From: a virus
Strand: one strand, 5' to 3'
Length of the DNA stretch: 64,000 nucleotides
IMG/VR virus record: IMGVR_UViG_3300046005_001513
Span: 1 to 64,000 of that record
The notes below the pieces were generated by a model, which ran no database searches, was not told the DNA's origin, and saw nothing but the letters and a program-made list of their open reading frames with translations. A program made the position numbers and the translations under genes. Below are positions 62,401 to 64,000 of the stretch, piece after piece (within the stretch, counting starts at the first letter, position 1; each line of letters begins with the position of its first letter).

Positions 62401-63454
62401 TTGCATTCCAGTAAAACTGATCAAGTGCATATGGTTTACCTGCTGGACCATTAGATGTGTAGTAAGCCGTTTTCTTCCATGGGAAAGTCACGAGCATATC
62501 GTTTATCTTGAAAGAAGGGTCTCCCACTCCCCCTTTCTTGGACACACTCCCCATATCCGCACCACCCATGAGTGCTATAGAGTTGACGTTATCCTTTGTA
62601 TCATTATTGATTACCCCTATAGCTTTACCCGCTTTAGTTTTAGCAAGTCGAAACGGTACACGGCAGACTTTAAAGTTCCACGGCTTGGGTCGTGAGGAAT
62701 TCGTCTGGTAATGCAAGTCATCCCACACACAATAAGCAATTCCTCGGTATGCGGATAATCTATCAGCGTAACCAACCTCGTTTACCAGTGCGTTCTGAGT
62801 AACAGGAACAACTGACGTTTGAGTCGTAGTTGTTGTCGTTGCTACGACTACTTTCTTCTCCTCTGTAGTCGATACAGGCGCACTTGTAACTGGATCCGTA
62901 ACTACTTTTGTTTCTACAAGAATCTGTATATCTTCTGCAACTAATGTTGTTGCTACATCCACATTACTCGGAGTAGCCATAACAGTTGATCTTAAATGCT
63001 GTGCTAAGTCTTTTAAAGTGAAGGATGTAATCGGAACGTAAGCACTAGGTGAAGCTCCAAACGATGTAATAGCATTACGACTTTCTCCTGTACCTGCAAC
63101 TAACTCAGCGAGACGTGTCATACGCGGTTGGGAATACCCACCATTTGCTAAGTACACGGTACTCCCATTAGCCGTACCCGACACACCCACGCCACCTTCT
63201 CGCTTAACCCCACCATAGATATTTGGATGCTCTACATTCACAGAAAGTAAATCATCCGTGTTATAACTCCCATCACTTCTTAAAGATGGTCGCAAACTAG
63301 TTTGTTCTATATCATTTTTACCATGAATAATGACGTTTTCATACGAGCGAATATCTTTTACATAATCTACGGGTCCTTTACAAATGGCTAACTGCATACT
63401 CAAAAAGTAATGATAACCAATGGTTATGGGACCGCCTGACTCTTTACCGCCCAT
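59438..63454 (-). CDS. Tail tip attachment protein J-like (1338 aa)
   Basis: GYHYFLSMQLAICKGPVDYV and GGVKREGGVGVSG at the N-terminus are hallmarks of gp13/J-type tail-tip proteins of siphoviruses, followed by the tail-hub core (about 400-700, TNQVTLQWTDAI and similar) and fibronectin-like domains towards the C-terminus. It assembles at the distal end of the tail and carries host specificity. Preceded by two small conserved tail-tip genes in the normal order. Confidence 0.85.
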   Translation of the reverse strand: MGGKESGGPITIGYHYFLSMQLAICKGPVDYVKDIRSYENVIIHGKNDIEQTSLRPSLRSDGSYNTDDLLSVNVEHPNIYGGVKREGGVGVSGTANGSTVYLANGGYSQPRMTRLAELVAGTGESRNAITSFGASPSAYVPITSFTLKDLAQHLRSTVMATPSNVDVATTLVAEDIQILVETKVVTDPVTSAPVSTTEEKKVVVATTTTTTQTSVVPVTQNALVNEVGYADRLSAYRGIAYCVWDDLHYQTNSSRPKPWNFKVCRVPFRLAKTKAGKAIGVINNDTKDNVNSIALMGGADMGSVSKKGGVGDPSFKINDMLVTFPWKKTAYYTSNGPAGKPYALDQFYWNAKVIWTGRKITADSGVKTVVPPSVVSWAYYELTTGLNESGTSSQVWVKLEWTQAFCAAISSSYYASAEVMFSQADKLAEIASQSVASNDGRKASHEEANPALIILECLVSPEYGMSYPLEFIDFDSFEFAAETLATEEFGMSAVWENNATVEDFISTVIQTINAVLYVHPLTSKFTLQLIRKWTGNKKLANEYNVLEMRSFARPAISELTNQVTLQWTDAILGTQRSMTVHNTAMREMQGGIIGTIRNYVGITSDKLANQLAARDLAILSQPLATVELIVNRDFMDSHLGEVIEFHWLDLGIESMILRIVDIGYGLIEDGRITLKCVEDVYNVGIASFIPMSEPEMAAVKTDTAHIPVEYDLVNLNYVDLLRLRLQAGATTSFDYVDTSGGAIAAFCGAKTENEKIFELAVRSTIGTGIIEVDNTPSDYTHPENSKLYRTIGVYDTVPYAETSVLAHRHETVIHLNVEVSLLLQTVKGQDVYAYCNGEYLQIIEFGVNYETVTVGRGCISSVPQEIPVGSTIWFYSQDLDKVTIDIEWVAKQQIGGTMFPVSNNNRLKDENAPPTKVVTVNSNWANPYPPASIGVESDDSGYMRIHWKHRDAVAQQDKLLSESDAGMPRRPGIYYAIRVLTTDGNLTPNPMNIPRYVGAKNVTGGFDTEYVTYDMVDNWWALPVVVVAVKAVEGELHSDWAYVEYNTVTNTVTNKSYPQSFFGTFTPVTMDLMTKLRVEVSGDFDYDPDQSRYEFEGEELKLSFKTNINTILEDEKMFHSQEELDSWFKRYRIDFYNLETVVPKLNSSGVVIPGEFTSPILVTKYTKEDYFNYVLHDNASDHKNAAQVHDNLPSPTFGFMVYVEDIHGNLSLAHSTVKTKAGETFNTPDSFTTVTSSTGLKVPSNAPRQGLVAILGTTATLTRDATISKDVNYYYVRKGTVTAVDVTPVYKFNVLGATVIDSVLDMTGLDVIHPKTLDITRLEMDTITNLTKEVQVTK

Positions 63455-63642
63455 TATGCAACTCCTTCTTTATATTTGATAATTTTGGATATAAAAGCAT
63501 CACCTTTTAAATGTTCAACTTCTTGCACAGTATATCCTTCCCTTAATAACTTTTTGAAATCCAAGCCGAGAGTTTCAGCGTGGTACTTAATGCCCTTTAC
63601 ACAGAATCCTGCTGCTCTAACATCTTCGATTGTGACTATCAT
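63454..63642 (-). CDS. Conserved small tail-module protein (62 aa)
   Basis: One-base overlap with the J-like gene. VTIEDVRAAGFCVKGIKYHA and LDFKKLLREG match a small protein regularly found just upstream of J-type genes in siphoviruses; function unknown but structural linkage is consistent. Confidence 0.75.
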   Translation of the reverse strand: MIVTIEDVRAAGFCVKGIKYHAETLGLDFKKLLREGYTVQEVEHLKGDAFISKIIKYKEGVA

Positions 63643-63890
63643 TGTACGTTAACACGGTTAGGTAACGCTCTTGGATTACCCCACCAAACTACATTCGGCG
63701 TAGTAATTACTCGAGTACCAAATACAATTGGTACAGCCTTCCCTTGTTCAGCTGTTGGTATGTAACTGATATTCTGTGCAGGTGGGACAGGTGGTTCTGG
63801 CGTTTTTGCTGTCATCATTTGGTAAATACTAATCCCCATAGATATAACGCCCAGTACGATACCAACTATTGCTACGACAACCCAAGACAT
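63639..63890 (-). CDS. Tail-tip associated membrane-anchored-like protein (83 aa)
   Basis: VVVAIVGIVLGVISMGISIY forms one hydrophobic helix, followed by a Pro-rich linker and GKAVPIVFGTRVITTPNVVW, a motif shared with the start of J-like tail proteins (EGxPIPVVFGTR...NVVWYG). ATG 63890 with AAGGAG upstream. Confidence 0.75.
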   Translation of the reverse strand: MSWVVVAIVGIVLGVISMGISIYQMMTAKTPEPPVPPAQNISYIPTAEQGKAVPIVFGTRVITTPNVVWWGNPRALPNRVNVQ

Positions 63891-64000
63891 AACGTATCTC
63901 CTTTATATTTCTGTTCAAATTCCTTAAAGGTATCTGAAACTAATTCTTCTTCAATCAAGTTTAAATCACTCTCATGTGTGTGATGTATATTCAAAAATAG
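63872..64000 (-). CDS. C-terminal part of the next tail gene (partial)
   Basis: One minus-strand frame stays open from the right edge to a TAG at 63872-63874, coding at least 42 residues (ending KYKGDTLCLGLS) and overlapping the next start by 19 bp. Acidic helix near the end. Its main part lies outside the window. Confidence 0.5.
   Translation of the reverse strand, partial: LFLNIHHTHESDLNLIEEELVSDTFKEFEQKYKGDTLCLGLS

Noticed and set aside
49447-63454. Plus-strand open frames of 60-119 codons opposite the tail genes
   Set aside because: They lie antisense to long, clearly coding minus-strand genes and lack ribosome sites; they are shadow frames.

Overview
The window looks like part of a large, AT-rich, tailed-phage genome that also carries a plasmid replicon, i.e. 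a phage-plasmid. The evidence is a siphovirus-type tail-tip and fibre module on the minus strand (43.1-64 kb), a long plus-strand run of small phage genes plus a self-contained replication and nucleotide-metabolism set (2-40.7 kb), and a Rep_3-family plasmid initiator with four 22-bp iterons beside a ParA-type partition gene (40.7-43.1 kb). The host cannot be named from sequence alone. Rep_3 replicons and the general protein flavour suggest a gammaproteobacterium, possibly Moraxellaceae-like, but this is a guess. Capsid, terminase, integrase and an obvious lysogeny repressor are not in the window and probably lie beyond its edges.

Layout: 1-66 is the end of a truncated gene. 67-1054 is gene-poor DNA with palindromes, a 20-bp inverted repeat and a duplicated operator-like palindrome. 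1055-1805 is a probable lysis cassette: tiny overlapping ORFs, one a membrane peptide, followed by a SleB-type cell-wall hydrolase. 1928-16455 is an early region of roughly 45 mostly short, tightly packed genes. It includes acidic proteins, an ArdA-like protein, an LPD1-type metallopeptidase, small DNA-binding proteins, a Rha-family protein and an ATP-dependent DNA ligase. Several genes here are preceded by a repeated leader made of three consecutive hairpins whose stems covary.

16457-25274 carries nrdA, a SET-domain protein, an AEP-type primase-helicase and an SNF2-type helicase. 25284-28070 holds an HU-like protein, a conserved unknown, a tRNA and tRNA-like cluster, and an unusually structured non-coding region. 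That region has a 185-nt domain closed by a 17-bp helix, several further hairpins, and a terminator hairpin whose loop is perfectly complementary over 7 nt to the loop of a hairpin just upstream. 28611-40665 encodes a three-domain DNA polymerase I, a Nudix-type protein, a DnaQ-like exonuclease, a PD-(D/E)xK-type nuclease, an SbcD/SbcC pair, a nucleotide diphosphohydrolase-like protein, a homing-endonuclease-like gene and nrdB.

40755-43073 is the plasmid maintenance block. 43130-64000 (minus strand) is the distal tail: a tail-tip J-like protein, a 1106-residue protein, several fibre proteins (one of 1700 residues with VCBS-like repeats, one with PKD and BspA-type leucine-rich repeats, one collagen-like), and small accessory proteins.

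Working model (inference): Rep and ParA maintain the element as a plasmid. During lytic growth the phage supplies its own dNTPs (NrdAB), primer synthesis and unwinding (AEP primase-helicase, SNF2 helicase), polymerase, ligase and recombination nucleases. The tRNA/ncRNA block and the hairpin leaders are the least explained parts and the best candidates for undescribed biology.
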